Shown here: positions 16,508 to 24,100 of the stretch, in pieces
Layout: the number at the start of each line of letters is the position of its first letter
Position numbering within the stretch: the stretch's first letter is position 1
Assembly: GCA_001898965.1 (NCBI GenBank)
Contig: MKVW01000009.1
Location: 1,300,177 to 1,364,176, forward strand
Source: Rhizobiales bacterium 62-17
Lineage (GTDB): Bacteria > Pseudomonadota > Alphaproteobacteria > Rhizobiales > Beijerinckiaceae
Direction of reading: 5' to 3'
Length of the DNA stretch: 64,000 nt
Made by a program: the position numbers and the translations under genes
The notes under the pieces: generated by a model
What the model saw: only the letters and a program-made list of their open reading frames with translations
What the model was told of the DNA's origin: nothing
Databases searched by the model: none

Positions 16508-16598
16508 TCCCAGGCAATTGCGAAACGCAATTTGCCTGGGATATTGGTTTGACGCGTCTTTGTGGCGTTTGACTAAAGTCAGACTGCAAAACGCTATA
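16508..16598 (+). repeat. Palindromic element, family 3, copy A
   Basis: The element has two parts. A 5' hairpin (TCCCAGGCAA at 16508-16517 with TTGCCTGGGA ending at 16541) is followed by a conserved tail that begins TTTGACGCGTCTTTGTGGCG and ends GCAAAACGCTATA. It sits between the TonB receptor and the TolC gene. Related copies are at 35593-35683, 47859-47935 and, on the minus strand, 54259-54362. Confidence 0.85.
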
Positions 16599-16716
16599 AC
16601 CGATGTTTTGCGGGACTGGCTGCGGCCCGCTCAGCTCATGCTATTGGGCTACTCATCCCTGGCGGCACCTGCTAACGTGGCAGCAAGCTGGCGGGAATGG
16701 TTCTGGACACGATCAT

Positions 16717-18159
16717 ATGCAAGTCAGGTTCTTGCAAATCAGGCTTTCGCAAACCCGCCACGCCTCCCTTCGCGTCGGTGCTCGCCAAGCGCTGTTCGTC
16801 TGCGCGGCGATCTTCGCTGGCGTTGGCATGGCGCCCGTTCGCGCGGAAACCATTTCCGGCGCCCTGACGCGCGCCTATGGCAACAATCCCGACCTCAACC
16901 AGCAACGCGCCGCGACCCGCGCTGTCGATGAGAATGTGCCGAAGGCGACGTCGGGCTATCGTCCGACCATCACCGGGCAGGCGCAGGCTGGCGTGCAATA
17001 TCTCGGCACCAATGCGACGAGCGCCGGCACCGGCGCCGTCTTGCAGTCGCATACGACGCCGGGCATGTTCGGCGTCACCGTTTCGCAGAATATCTGGAAC
17101 GGCAATCGCACCATCAATGGCGTGCGGCAGGCCGATTCGCAGGTGCTAGGTTCGCGCGAACAATTGCGCCAGAGCGAACAATTGCTGCTCGCCAATGCGG
17201 CGGCAGCTTACATGAACGTGTTGCGCGATACGGCGACGCTCAATCTCAACAACAACAATGTCGAAGTGCTGGCCGAGCAATTGCGGCTGACGGAAGGCCG
17301 ATTCCGCATCGGCGAATTGACGCGCACCGATGTCGCGCAGGCGCAGGCCGCGCTCGAACAAGGCCGCGCCAGCGCCATCGTGGCGCAAGCCACCTTGGCG
17401 GCTTCGCTCGCCGCCTATCGGCAATATATCGGCGTCGAGGCGAAAAGCCTCGATCCGGCGCGCCCGCTCGATCGCCTGGTGCCGCGCTCGCTCAACGACG
17501 CCATCAATCGCGCGCAGGCCGAGCATCCGCTTATTCAAGCGGCCCTGCATAATGTCGATGTCACGGCTCTGTCGGTGAAGATCAACGAAGGCGCGCTGAT
17601 GCCCTCCGTCGATGCCAGCGCCAATGTCAGCCGCTCCTATGAGCAGCAGGGCCTCGTCGGCATGCATGCGACGACCGCTTCGGTTACCGGCGCCTTGACC
17701 CTGCCGATCTACGACGGCGGCCTTGCCTATTCCTCGATCCGCCAGTCGAAGGAATTGCTCGCCCAGGCCCGTCTGCAGGCCGATCTGCAGCGCGATCAGG
17801 TGCGTGCCCAAGTGGTTTCGGCCTGGGGCCAGTGGGATGCTTCGGCCCGCGTTATCCAATCGACGCAAGCGGCGGTGCGCGCCGCCGAAATCGCCTTGAA
17901 TGGCGTGCGCGAGGAAGCCAAGGTCGGCCAGCGCACGACGATCGAGGTGCTGAACCAGCAGCAGGCGCTGCTGCAATCGCGCGTCAATCTGATCTCGGCG
18001 CAGCGCGATCGCGTCGTCAATTCCTACGCGCTGTTGTCGGCCGTCGGCGAGCTTTCGGCCCGCTCGCTTGGCCTGCGTGTCAGCTCCTATGATCCGGGCG
18101 TGCACTACGACCAGGTGAAGGGCAAATGGTTCGGCACCGGCATCCCTGACGGGCGCTGA
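16717..18159 (+). CDS. tolC: TolC-family outer-membrane efflux channel
   Basis: A 480-residue outer-membrane factor. The signal peptide (ASLRVGARQALFVCAAIFAG, cleaved near VRAE) leads into ETISGALTRAYGNNPDLNQQRAATRAVDENVPKA, the usual first helix of TolC. The internal duplication of the fold is seen in the paired ARTDVAQAQAALEQGRA-type helices and the later RTTIEVLNQQQALLQSRVNL. It forms the trimeric exit duct for type I secretion and RND/ABC efflux. No inner-membrane partner is nearby, as is common for a shared TolC. The start is taken as the ATG at 16717; an ATG at 16603 lies at the end of the upstream repeat and would add 38 non-signal-like residues. Confidence 0.9.
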   Translation: MQVRFLQIRLSQTRHASLRVGARQALFVCAAIFAGVGMAPVRAETISGALTRAYGNNPDLNQQRAATRAVDENVPKATSGYRPTITGQAQAGVQYLGTNATSAGTGAVLQSHTTPGMFGVTVSQNIWNGNRTINGVRQADSQVLGSREQLRQSEQLLLANAAAAYMNVLRDTATLNLNNNNVEVLAEQLRLTEGRFRIGELTRTDVAQAQAALEQGRASAIVAQATLAASLAAYRQYIGVEAKSLDPARPLDRLVPRSLNDAINRAQAEHPLIQAALHNVDVTALSVKINEGALMPSVDASANVSRSYEQQGLVGMHATTASVTGALTLPIYDGGLAYSSIRQSKELLAQARLQADLQRDQVRAQVVSAWGQWDASARVIQSTQAAVRAAEIALNGVREEAKVGQRTTIEVLNQQQALLQSRVNLISAQRDRVVNSYALLSAVGELSARSLGLRVSSYDPGVHYDQVKGKWFGTGIPDGR

Positions 18160-18250
18160 TCACCATCCACAATTTCCAGGCAAATGATCTTAAGTCGACA
18201 TTCCCTCTCTCCTGAGCGGCTGCTAGAGCTTTGGAGATTGGGGGGATTGG

Positions 18251-18841
18251 ATGATTATTCATGTAGTTAAGGCAACGCTCGTCGTTGCGCTTGCGACGCT
18301 TTTGGCCGGATGTCAGACGGCCCTCGTCGATCAGTTTGGTCCGTTGTCGGTGCGCAGCGTGTCCGTATCGACCAAGCCGACGGTGCAAAGCGCCACCGAC
18401 ATCAGATCGGTCGTCGCCAAGGCGGCAACCGCGACCGTCGTCAAGGATATGCCCAACGGCCGACAGGCGAGCGTACATATCACGGTCAACGGCGTGAATT
18501 ATAAGAATGCCGTGATGTCGCTGCTCGTCGGCAGCGCCAACATTTTGGGCACGACAGTATCCGTGACGGACAAGAGCGGCAGCGTCATCGCGGAGTTTCC
18601 GCTCAACGAGCAGGCCGATTACATTTTCAACGGTGTCATCGGTGCAGCGATCGCCGCCACGCAGGATTTGGCTGACGTCGATCGCAAGCTGTCGGAACAA
18701 TATGCGAAATCGCTCGCGAAACGCATCTACGGAGATCAAGCGGAGCAATTGCCAAGCGCTGCGCCAGCGCCAACCGTCGCGCCATCGGATGAAACCTCCG
18801 CGCGCAAGCCGACGAAACGGCGCAAAGTCCCTGTGTCGTAA
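18251..18841 (+). CDS. Putative lipoprotein of unknown function
   Basis: A 196-residue protein with a lipoprotein signal: a hydrophobic stretch ending in the lipobox LLAGC at about residues 18-22. The mature part is Val/Ser/Thr-rich with a MSLLVGSANILGTTVSVTDK segment and a basic Lys/Arg tail after residue 170. I do not recognise a named family. GGGGGGATTGG precedes the ATG. It follows tolC by 91 bases in the same direction and might be co-transcribed with it, but I saw no terminator or promoter that decides this. Confidence 0.7.
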   Translation: MIIHVVKATLVVALATLLAGCQTALVDQFGPLSVRSVSVSTKPTVQSATDIRSVVAKAATATVVKDMPNGRQASVHITVNGVNYKNAVMSLLVGSANILGTTVSVTDKSGSVIAEFPLNEQADYIFNGVIGAAIAATQDLADVDRKLSEQYAKSLAKRIYGDQAEQLPSAAPAPTVAPSDETSARKPTKRRKVPVS

Positions 18842-18865
18842 CCGGATCGGGCCGAAAGACTGAGT

Positions 18866-19789
18866 TCAGCCCTTCGGCTGCCATCTCTGCCCAAACGCCT
18901 GAGGCCCGGCTTGCACCACCTGCGCCAGGATGGCGCCGAAGCGCAGCGCGGCCGAGGTCGGTTGCGAGCCCACCGGATGAATGAGCCCGACAGGCGAGGG
19001 CGCGATCTCCAGCCAGGGCAGGAGCAGCGTGTCCGGCGAGAGGGCCGCCGTCGCGGTCATCGCATCGGCGATGGTGATGCCGGCGCCACGGCTCGCCAGT
19101 TCGCAGGCGGCGCGCACGGTCTGCGTCTCGACCATGATGTTGAGGCGCAGGCCTTGCGCCGCGAAATGCGCATCGAGCATCTGCCGCAGCGGCGTGTTGC
19201 GCACCAGAGCGATGAAAGGCCGTTCGCAAATCTCGGCGGCCGTCACCGTTTTCTTGCGCGCCAGCGGATAGGTGCGCGGCATGAACACGCTCATCGGCAC
19301 ATGGCCGATTTCCTCGATCCGCACACCCGGCCCATCGAAGGGCAATACGGCGACGCCGATGTCATAGTTGCGATAGGAAACGATGGCGCCCATCGCATTG
19401 CGCGAGACGATCTCCAGCGCGACGCGCAGGTCGGGCCGCTCGCGGCGCAGATGGGCGATGGCGAGCGGCACGATGGAATAGGCGGCGTGCGAAAGCGCCA
19501 GGATGCGCAATTCGTCGGAGGCTTCGCGGCGCAGATCGTCGGCCATCTGGTCGACGCGATCGAGCCCGTCGAGCGCGCTGCACACTTCCTCGTAGAATTT
19601 GACCGCCCGTTCGGTGGGGACGACGCGGCGGCCCTTGCGCGTGAACAGCGGAAAGCCGATCTCGGCTTCAAGCTCCGCGATCGACCGGCTGATCTGCGGT
19701 TGCGCACGGCGCAAGGCGGTGGCGGCGCTGGTGACGGCGCCGGTTTCCATGACGGCGCGAAAGGCGCGCAGGTGAGAGGGAGAGCTCAT
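18866..19789 (-). CDS. LysR-family transcriptional regulator
   Basis: A 307-residue LysR-type regulator. The N-terminal winged helix reads LRAFRAVMETGAVTSAATAL, then RAQPQISRSIAELEAEIGFPLFTRKGRRVVPTE, the usual recognition helix and wing. The C-terminal part is the periplasmic-binding-like co-inducer domain. It is divergent from a Bug binding protein and a lyase, the standard arrangement for control of a neighbouring catabolic operon by that operon's substrate. The 94-base gap between the two starts is AT-rich and holds the likely operator. Confidence 0.93.
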   Translation of the reverse strand: MSSPSHLRAFRAVMETGAVTSAATALRRAQPQISRSIAELEAEIGFPLFTRKGRRVVPTERAVKFYEEVCSALDGLDRVDQMADDLRREASDELRILALSHAAYSIVPLAIAHLRRERPDLRVALEIVSRNAMGAIVSYRNYDIGVAVLPFDGPGVRIEEIGHVPMSVFMPRTYPLARKKTVTAAEICERPFIALVRNTPLRQMLDAHFAAQGLRLNIMVETQTVRAACELASRGAGITIADAMTATAALSPDTLLLPWLEIAPSPVGLIHPVGSQPTSAALRFGAILAQVVQAGPQAFGQRWQPKG

Positions 19790-19801
19790 ATATCAAATAT
19801 G
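19787..19801. promoter_or_regulatory. Inverted repeat in the LysR/Bug divergent promoter
   Basis: CATAT-N5-ATATG is a perfect small palindrome in an AT-rich stretch of an otherwise GC-rich region, overlapping the lysR start codon. A nearby direct repeat (TTTCGTAT, then TTTTCGTAT) is downstream of it. A LysR site is expected in this gap, but the exact one is a guess. Confidence 0.35.
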
Positions 19802-19883
19802 CTATGTGAAGATGTAAATTTCGTATTTTTCGTATGAGTGAGCAAGTCTTAAATGTGCAGCCCTCGAAAAGAGGGGAGGGCAC

Positions 19884-20867
19884 ATGTCTTTTGGGATGAA
19901 ATCCGCACTTTTGGCGGCTGCGGTGGGGCTCGGCAGCCCGGCCCTAGCGCAGGGCACCTATCCGTCACGGCCCATCACCTTGGTGGTTGCTTATCCGGCC
20001 GGCGGCGGGGCCGACATCACGGCGCGGGTTGGCACGCCGTTTCTCGAGAAATATTTCGGCCAGTCCGTCGTCGTTGAAAATGTCGGCGGCGCCAGCGGCG
20101 CGATCGGCGCCATGAAGGTCGCGAGCGCCACGCCCGATGGCTATACGCTGCTGTTCGGCACCACCAATGAAATGATCGTCACGCCGCTGGTCAATCCATC
20201 GACGCGATATCGCGTGACCGATTTCGAACAGGTGGCGCTCATCGCCAGATCGACGGCGGTTCTGTTCGGCCGCACCGGCCTGCCGTTCGATTCGCTCGAC
20301 GGACTGATCAACTATGGCCGCGCCAATCCGGAGGGCCTGTCGCTCGCCCATCCCGGCGTCGGCACCTTCCAATATCTGGCGGCGGCGATGTCCATGCAGA
20401 AGGCCGGGCTGAAAGTGCGCTATGTCGCCTATCGCGGCGCCGGGCCGATCCTGCAGGACATTGGCGCCGGCCATGTCGATCTCGCCGTGGCGGTGCTGGC
20501 CTCCGTCGATCAGCAATTGACCACGGGCCAGATGAAGGCCTTTGGCGTGCTGCGCGCCGAGCGCGATCCGCAGCGTCCCGATCTGCCGACGGTGAACGAG
20601 AGCAAATATCTCAAAGGCATCGACGCCTCGTTCTGGACGGCACTGTTCGCGCCGAAAGGCACGCCGAAGGAGATCGTCGAAAAACTGAATGCCGCTGTGC
20701 GCGCCATGAATGCCGACCCGGCTACTTTGGAACTGCGCAAGACCTCGCTGGAAACGCCGGCCCCGCCGTCGACGCCGCAGGAGTTCGTGCAATTCCTCAA
20801 GCAGGAGACGGACAGTCTTGCCGCCGTGGTGGCCGCCGCCAATCTCGGCACGGAGACGCCGCGTTGA
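19884..20867 (+). CDS. Bug-family periplasmic solute-binding protein
   Basis: A 327-residue Bug/TctC-type binding protein. A signal peptide (MKSALLAAAVGLGSPALA) is followed by the family N-terminus YPSRPITLVVAYPAGGGADI, the loop GGASGAIGAMKVASATPDGY, and VRYVAYRGAGPILQDIGAGHVD in the middle. GGGGAGGG precedes the ATG. It is the first gene of an operon whose second member is an argininosuccinate-lyase-like enzyme; the two overlap in a TTGA. The pairing suggests that the bound solute is the lyase's substrate or precursor. Confidence 0.92.
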   Translation: MSFGMKSALLAAAVGLGSPALAQGTYPSRPITLVVAYPAGGGADITARVGTPFLEKYFGQSVVVENVGGASGAIGAMKVASATPDGYTLLFGTTNEMIVTPLVNPSTRYRVTDFEQVALIARSTAVLFGRTGLPFDSLDGLINYGRANPEGLSLAHPGVGTFQYLAAAMSMQKAGLKVRYVAYRGAGPILQDIGAGHVDLAVAVLASVDQQLTTGQMKAFGVLRAERDPQRPDLPTVNESKYLKGIDASFWTALFAPKGTPKEIVEKLNAAVRAMNADPATLELRKTSLETPAPPSTPQEFVQFLKQETDSLAAVVAAANLGTETPR

Positions 20868-22339
20868 TCAAGGATTCGGGGCGCGCCACCGCGCCCGATG
20901 CGTTTCATTGGCTCGTTGAGATGAACAAGGCCTCGGCGGTGATGCTGGTCGAGCGCGGCCTGCTGCCGCCGGCGCTCGGCCGCACCATCGCTGAAGCGAT
21001 TGCGCAAGTCGCCGTGCGCGGCGAAGCGGGTGGCGAGCGCCCCGGCGATTATCTCGAGTTCGAGAAGGCGATGGTTGCCCTCGCCGGGCCGGATGTGTCG
21101 CGCGTCCATATCGGCCGCAGCCGGCAGGATCTCGGCGCCACCTTGCAGCGCCTGGCCTTGCGCCGCGACTATCTGCATGTCTTCACCCGTCTGATCGAAA
21201 CACGCGCCGCGCTGCTCGACCTCGCGTCCCGGCATCCACATGATGTGGTTCCGGCCTATACCTGGGGCGTGCAGGCGCAGCCGCTCACCCTCGGTCATTA
21301 TCTCCTCGGTTTTCTGAGCGCCTTCGCGCGCCTGGCCGAGCGCATGCGCGAGGCTTATCCGCGCATTAACCGTTCGCCCTTCGGCACCGCCGCCATGGGC
21401 ACGTCCAGTTTCGACATCGACCGCATGCGCCTGGCGGAGTTGTTGGGTTTCGATGGTCTCATCGAAAACTCCTTCGATGCCGGCCAGATCGCCCCCATCG
21501 ATCTCGGCGCCGAACTGGCGGGCCTTGCCACCTCCTGCGGCTTGACGATCGGCGCTCTCGTCGCCGATCTCACCGCGCAATATGCGCAACCCCATCCCTG
21601 GCTGCTGCTGGCATCGGGCGCGCAGACCGGCGGCAGCAGCATCATGCCGCAAAAGCGCAATCCCTTGGGACTCACCTTCCTGCGCGGCCGCGCCAGCCGC
21701 CTGATCGGTTCGGCGCAATCTTTCACCCTCGTCGCCCATAATGTCGCGACCGGCATGGGCGACTACAAACCCTTCATCGATCCCGAACAGGGCAACCAGC
21801 CGCAAGCCACCATCGAACTGATGGCGCTGGTGCTCGACAGTCTGGGCGAGGTGGTGCGCGCGCTGCATTTCGATGCGGTGCGGGCGAAGCAGGAAGTCGA
21901 CCAGGAATTCTCGACCATGACCGAATTAGCCGACGTGCTGCAGCGCGACGGCGACATCCCGTTCCGCATCGGCCACCATTTTGCGGCGCGCCTCGTCGAA
22001 CATCTGCGGGCGCAAGGGCAACGTGCGAGCGAGATTGCGTTCAGTGAAGCGCAGCGCCTCTGGCGCGAGGTGGCGGACGAACTGGATTTTCCTGTCGGCG
22101 CGCTACCGCTGTCGGAATCCATGTTCCGTCGCGCGCTCGATGCCGACAACATGGTGCAATCGAGCAAGGGCATGGGCGGGCCGCAGGCGGTCGAGGTGAA
22201 TCGGATGCTGGCCGCGGCGCGCAACGACCTTCTCGACATTGATCGGCCATGGCAAAAGGCGCGTATCGCGGATTTGGCGCGTGCGGAAGAAGCTCTGAAT
22301 AAGCGTTTTGAGACGCTGCTGGCGCACTCTGATGACTAG
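20864..22339 (+). CDS. Argininosuccinate-lyase-like C-N lyase (fumarase/aspartase superfamily)
   Basis: A 491-residue enzyme of the fumarase/aspartase/argininosuccinate-lyase superfamily. The three conserved regions are present: VHIGRSRQDLGATLQ, then GTSSFDIDR and the signature loop GGSSIMPQKRNP that carries the catalytic serine. The start is a TTG overlapping the Bug gene's stop. Its operon partner is a solute receptor and it has a LysR regulator, so it is more likely a catabolic lyase (for example of an N-substituted aspartate such as EDDS or iminodisuccinate, known ArgH relatives) than the arginine-biosynthesis enzyme. The substrate is inference. A decayed fragment of a related gene is at about 24005-24093. 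Confidence 0.85.
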   Translation: MIKDSGRATAPDAFHWLVEMNKASAVMLVERGLLPPALGRTIAEAIAQVAVRGEAGGERPGDYLEFEKAMVALAGPDVSRVHIGRSRQDLGATLQRLALRRDYLHVFTRLIETRAALLDLASRHPHDVVPAYTWGVQAQPLTLGHYLLGFLSAFARLAERMREAYPRINRSPFGTAAMGTSSFDIDRMRLAELLGFDGLIENSFDAGQIAPIDLGAELAGLATSCGLTIGALVADLTAQYAQPHPWLLLASGAQTGGSSIMPQKRNPLGLTFLRGRASRLIGSAQSFTLVAHNVATGMGDYKPFIDPEQGNQPQATIELMALVLDSLGEVVRALHFDAVRAKQEVDQEFSTMTELADVLQRDGDIPFRIGHHFAARLVEHLRAQGQRASEIAFSEAQRLWREVADELDFPVGALPLSESMFRRALDADNMVQSSKGMGGPQAVEVNRMLAAARNDLLDIDRPWQKARIADLARAEEALNKRFETLLAHSDD

Positions 22340-22436
22340 GGATGCTGGCGGCGCCTGCTAGGGACGGCCAAAGCCCAATGCAACTTCTCTGATTGCCGAA
22401 GATTGTTCCTTATAGCTTGTGAAAAGGAACGGCATC

Positions 22437-22949
22437 ATGCAGCCAGAGCGCAGCGTAACAGCGGTCGGTCATGTCGATCTCAAGAGATATGGAGGCGACT
22501 GGTTTGAAATCTGCCGCCTTCCGTTGAAATGGGAGGACGAACGCGCAACCGATATCACCGCCACCTACAGCCTTGCCGAGAATGGGAAAATTCGCGTCGA
22601 TAATCGATGCCTGAATAACGAAGGAAAGCCGGTCCAGTCGGTCGGCGAGGCCGAACCGGTCGACACCACGAATGCGATCCTGACTGTCTCGTTCCTGCCG
22701 GAACTGTTGCGCTGGATACCCTTCACCAAAGGCGACTATTGGATTTTGAAGCTCGCCGGCGATTATTCCGTCGCCCTTGTCGGGACACCCGACCGGGCAC
22801 ACCTCTGGCTGCTTGCCCGACAGCCCAGGCTGGATGTTGAAATCGAGCGCGATTATTTGGAAGAAGCGATTGCGCAGGGGTTTGATTTAAGCGAACTCAT
22901 CCATCCGGTTCAAAGCGGACGCAAAGTCGAGGACGTCTCGTTCAAATAA
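22437..22949 (+). CDS. Lipocalin-family protein (Blc-like)
   Basis: A 170-residue lipocalin. The GxW motif is in KRYGGDWFEICRLPLKWED at the start of the barrel, followed by ATYSLAENGKIRVDNRCLN, GEAEP, and the TKGDYWILKLAGDYSVALVG strands of the Blc branch; a C-terminal helix closes the barrel. No signal peptide or lipobox is seen, so unlike E. coli Blc it may be cytoplasmic. AAAGGA lies before the ATG at 22437; an upstream GTG at 22419 lacks such a site. The usual role of the branch is binding fatty acids or lysophospholipids. Confidence 0.85.
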   Translation: MQPERSVTAVGHVDLKRYGGDWFEICRLPLKWEDERATDITATYSLAENGKIRVDNRCLNNEGKPVQSVGEAEPVDTTNAILTVSFLPELLRWIPFTKGDYWILKLAGDYSVALVGTPDRAHLWLLARQPRLDVEIERDYLEEAIAQGFDLSELIHPVQSGRKVEDVSFK

Positions 22950-22980
22950 ACGGGCGTTCTTATGGGCGGGTCCGGATAGC

Positions 22981-23253
22981 TCATCCCGTTGGCTGGCTTC
23001 GGCCTTCTTCTCGCTCCGAGACGGCGCCGGCTAAATCATAGATCGCCGTGTCGAGAATGCCGGGCTGGTAGCGGCGCACGATCATGCCGCGTCGTTGTCT
23101 GTCGACGATCTCGGCCACCAGATTGCCGTCGAGCGCGACGCGGGAATGCTCTGTGCCCGTTGACGTATGGCGAACGAGCATGGTCTCACCGTCGCATTTT
23201 TCTTCCCGCAGATAGCCTTCGCCACTTTCGATCCACTCACTGATGAAAGACAT
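22981..23253 (-). CDS. Small protein of unknown function (90 residues)
   Basis: A 90-residue acidic/basic mixed protein with no signal peptide or membrane segment. The sequence starts SFISEWIESGEGYLREEKCD and has a patterned beta-rich middle (RVALDGNLVAEIVDRQRRG). No family is recognised. It is 18 bases downstream of a 38-codon membrane-peptide gene on the same strand, suggesting a two-gene transcript. No good ribosome site precedes the ATG. Confidence 0.5.
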   Translation of the reverse strand: MSFISEWIESGEGYLREEKCDGETMLVRHTSTGTEHSRVALDGNLVAEIVDRQRRGMIVRRYQPGILDTAIYDLAGAVSEREEGRSQPTG

Positions 23254-23271
23254 GTCCGATCGCAGCCAGAT

Positions 23272-23388
23272 CTATGTCGCGATCAGGAAGAGAACAGTGC
23301 CGGCAAGAAAGAGCACGCCTGCCAAAGCCATCAGCGGGATCAATACGAACGGGTTGATCTGCCCGTGTTTTATAATCGCAACTCGCAT
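23272..23388 (-). CDS. Small single-pass membrane peptide (38 residues)
   Basis: An ATG at 23388-23386 on the minus strand, preceded by GAGGTGCGG, opens a 38-codon frame ending in TAG at 23274-23272. The product begins MRVAIIKHGQINPFVLIPLM and continues with one hydrophobic segment of about 24 residues from position 14 on to the C-terminus. It is too short for usual gene finders. It lies just upstream of the 90-residue protein. The ribosome site, the hydrophobic profile and the spacing support it; expression is not shown. Confidence 0.5.
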   Translation of the reverse strand: MRVAIIKHGQINPFVLIPLMALAGVLFLAGTVLFLIAT

Positions 23389-23475
23389 TCCGCACCTCAA
23401 TCGTCTGATGGGAGCAGAATAGGCCGAAGCTTGGCGATGCGCGCGATGCACGGGTATCCAGGGTCATGATGCATG

Positions 23476-23555
23476 TGCATCTGGTAGACTTGCATCTGGT
23501 AGAAGTGCCCCGTCGTTCGGCCGGCACGTCAGCACATGTGGTCGAACGACGGGGC
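23476..23555. repeat. 13-bp direct repeats followed by a 13-bp inverted repeat
   Basis: TGCATCTGGTAGA occurs at 23476-23488 and again at 23491-23503. Immediately after, GCCCCGTCGTTCG (23507-23519) is repeated inverted at 23543-23555 around a 23-base loop. It is in the gap between the small-protein pair and the PRC-barrel gene; no T-tract follows, so it does not look like a terminator. Confidence 0.65.
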
Positions 23556-23644
23556 GGCGAGCCGAGGGCTTATTGGATGACCCGCCATCTGCAATGCGAG
23601 CTGCAGATCAAGACCAATGCCTGTAAACGATCGTCGTTCCGTGC

Positions 23645-23941
23645 TCAGTCGGTATGTTCAGGCAAGGCTTTCAGTTGCTCGGTGGTCATCTGCGTGATCG
23701 CATGAACGGCACCGTTCTCGTCGCGCATGAAGTCGAGCTGGCTTGCGAAAAGCGCGACGCGCTTCGAGCCGATGCCGAGAAATCCGCCGACATCAAACAC
23801 AACTTGCGCCTTCTCACCCGATCCGTGCAGATGATCGACGCTGCTGATGGTCTCCTCGTCCCGCCCATAAATGGTCGCGCCTTCAACGACATCAGGCGTG
23901 ATTTCGGCGAGCGTGAGACGCACATGTTGGCTATGGTCCAT
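23645..23941 (-). CDS. PRC-barrel-domain small protein
   Basis: A 98-residue protein with a PRC-barrel-like fold. GATIYGRDEETISSVDHLHGSGEK is the opening strand pair, followed by QVVFDVGGFLGIGSKRVALFASQLDFMRD. The domain is found in ribosome-maturation and photosynthetic-reaction-centre proteins; free-standing versions like this are common near stress genes in alphaproteobacteria. AAGGAGGGAG precedes the ATG. No partner is evident. Confidence 0.8.
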   Translation of the reverse strand: MDHSQHVRLTLAEITPDVVEGATIYGRDEETISSVDHLHGSGEKAQVVFDVGGFLGIGSKRVALFASQLDFMRDENGAVHAITQMTTEQLKALPEHTD

Positions 23942-24004
23942 GGCTCCCTCCTTTGATGAAGGTTTAACGCGCGAGTAGTTGCAGGCGTTCCAGGAGGAGA
24001 TTTG

Positions 24005-24093
24005 GCTGGCAGCAGAAGCGCAATCCGCTCGGTCTCGCCTTTCTGTGCGACCGCGTCAGCCGGCTGATCGGTCCAGCGGTCTTTACAGGTTGA
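24005..24093 (+). pseudogene. Decayed fragment of an argininosuccinate-lyase-like gene
   Basis: Read in one plus-strand frame from 24013, the sequence encodes QKRNPLGLAFLCDRVSRLIG, then PAVFTG and a stop. This lines up residue for residue with the signature-loop region of the intact lyase at 20864-22339 (QKRNPLGLTFLRGRASRLIG). Upstream, GGCAGCAG is retained but the SIMP part of the loop seems deleted. No more of the gene is visible. It is therefore a relic of a second, related lyase gene, about 850 bases from a tRNA. Confidence 0.65.
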
Positions 24094-24100
24094 GGAGGGC

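Noticed and set aside
16603..16716. Extended N-terminus for TolC from the ATG at 16603
   Set aside because: The added 38 residues would precede the signal peptide and the ATG falls at the end of a repeat element, so the ATG at 16717 is preferred.
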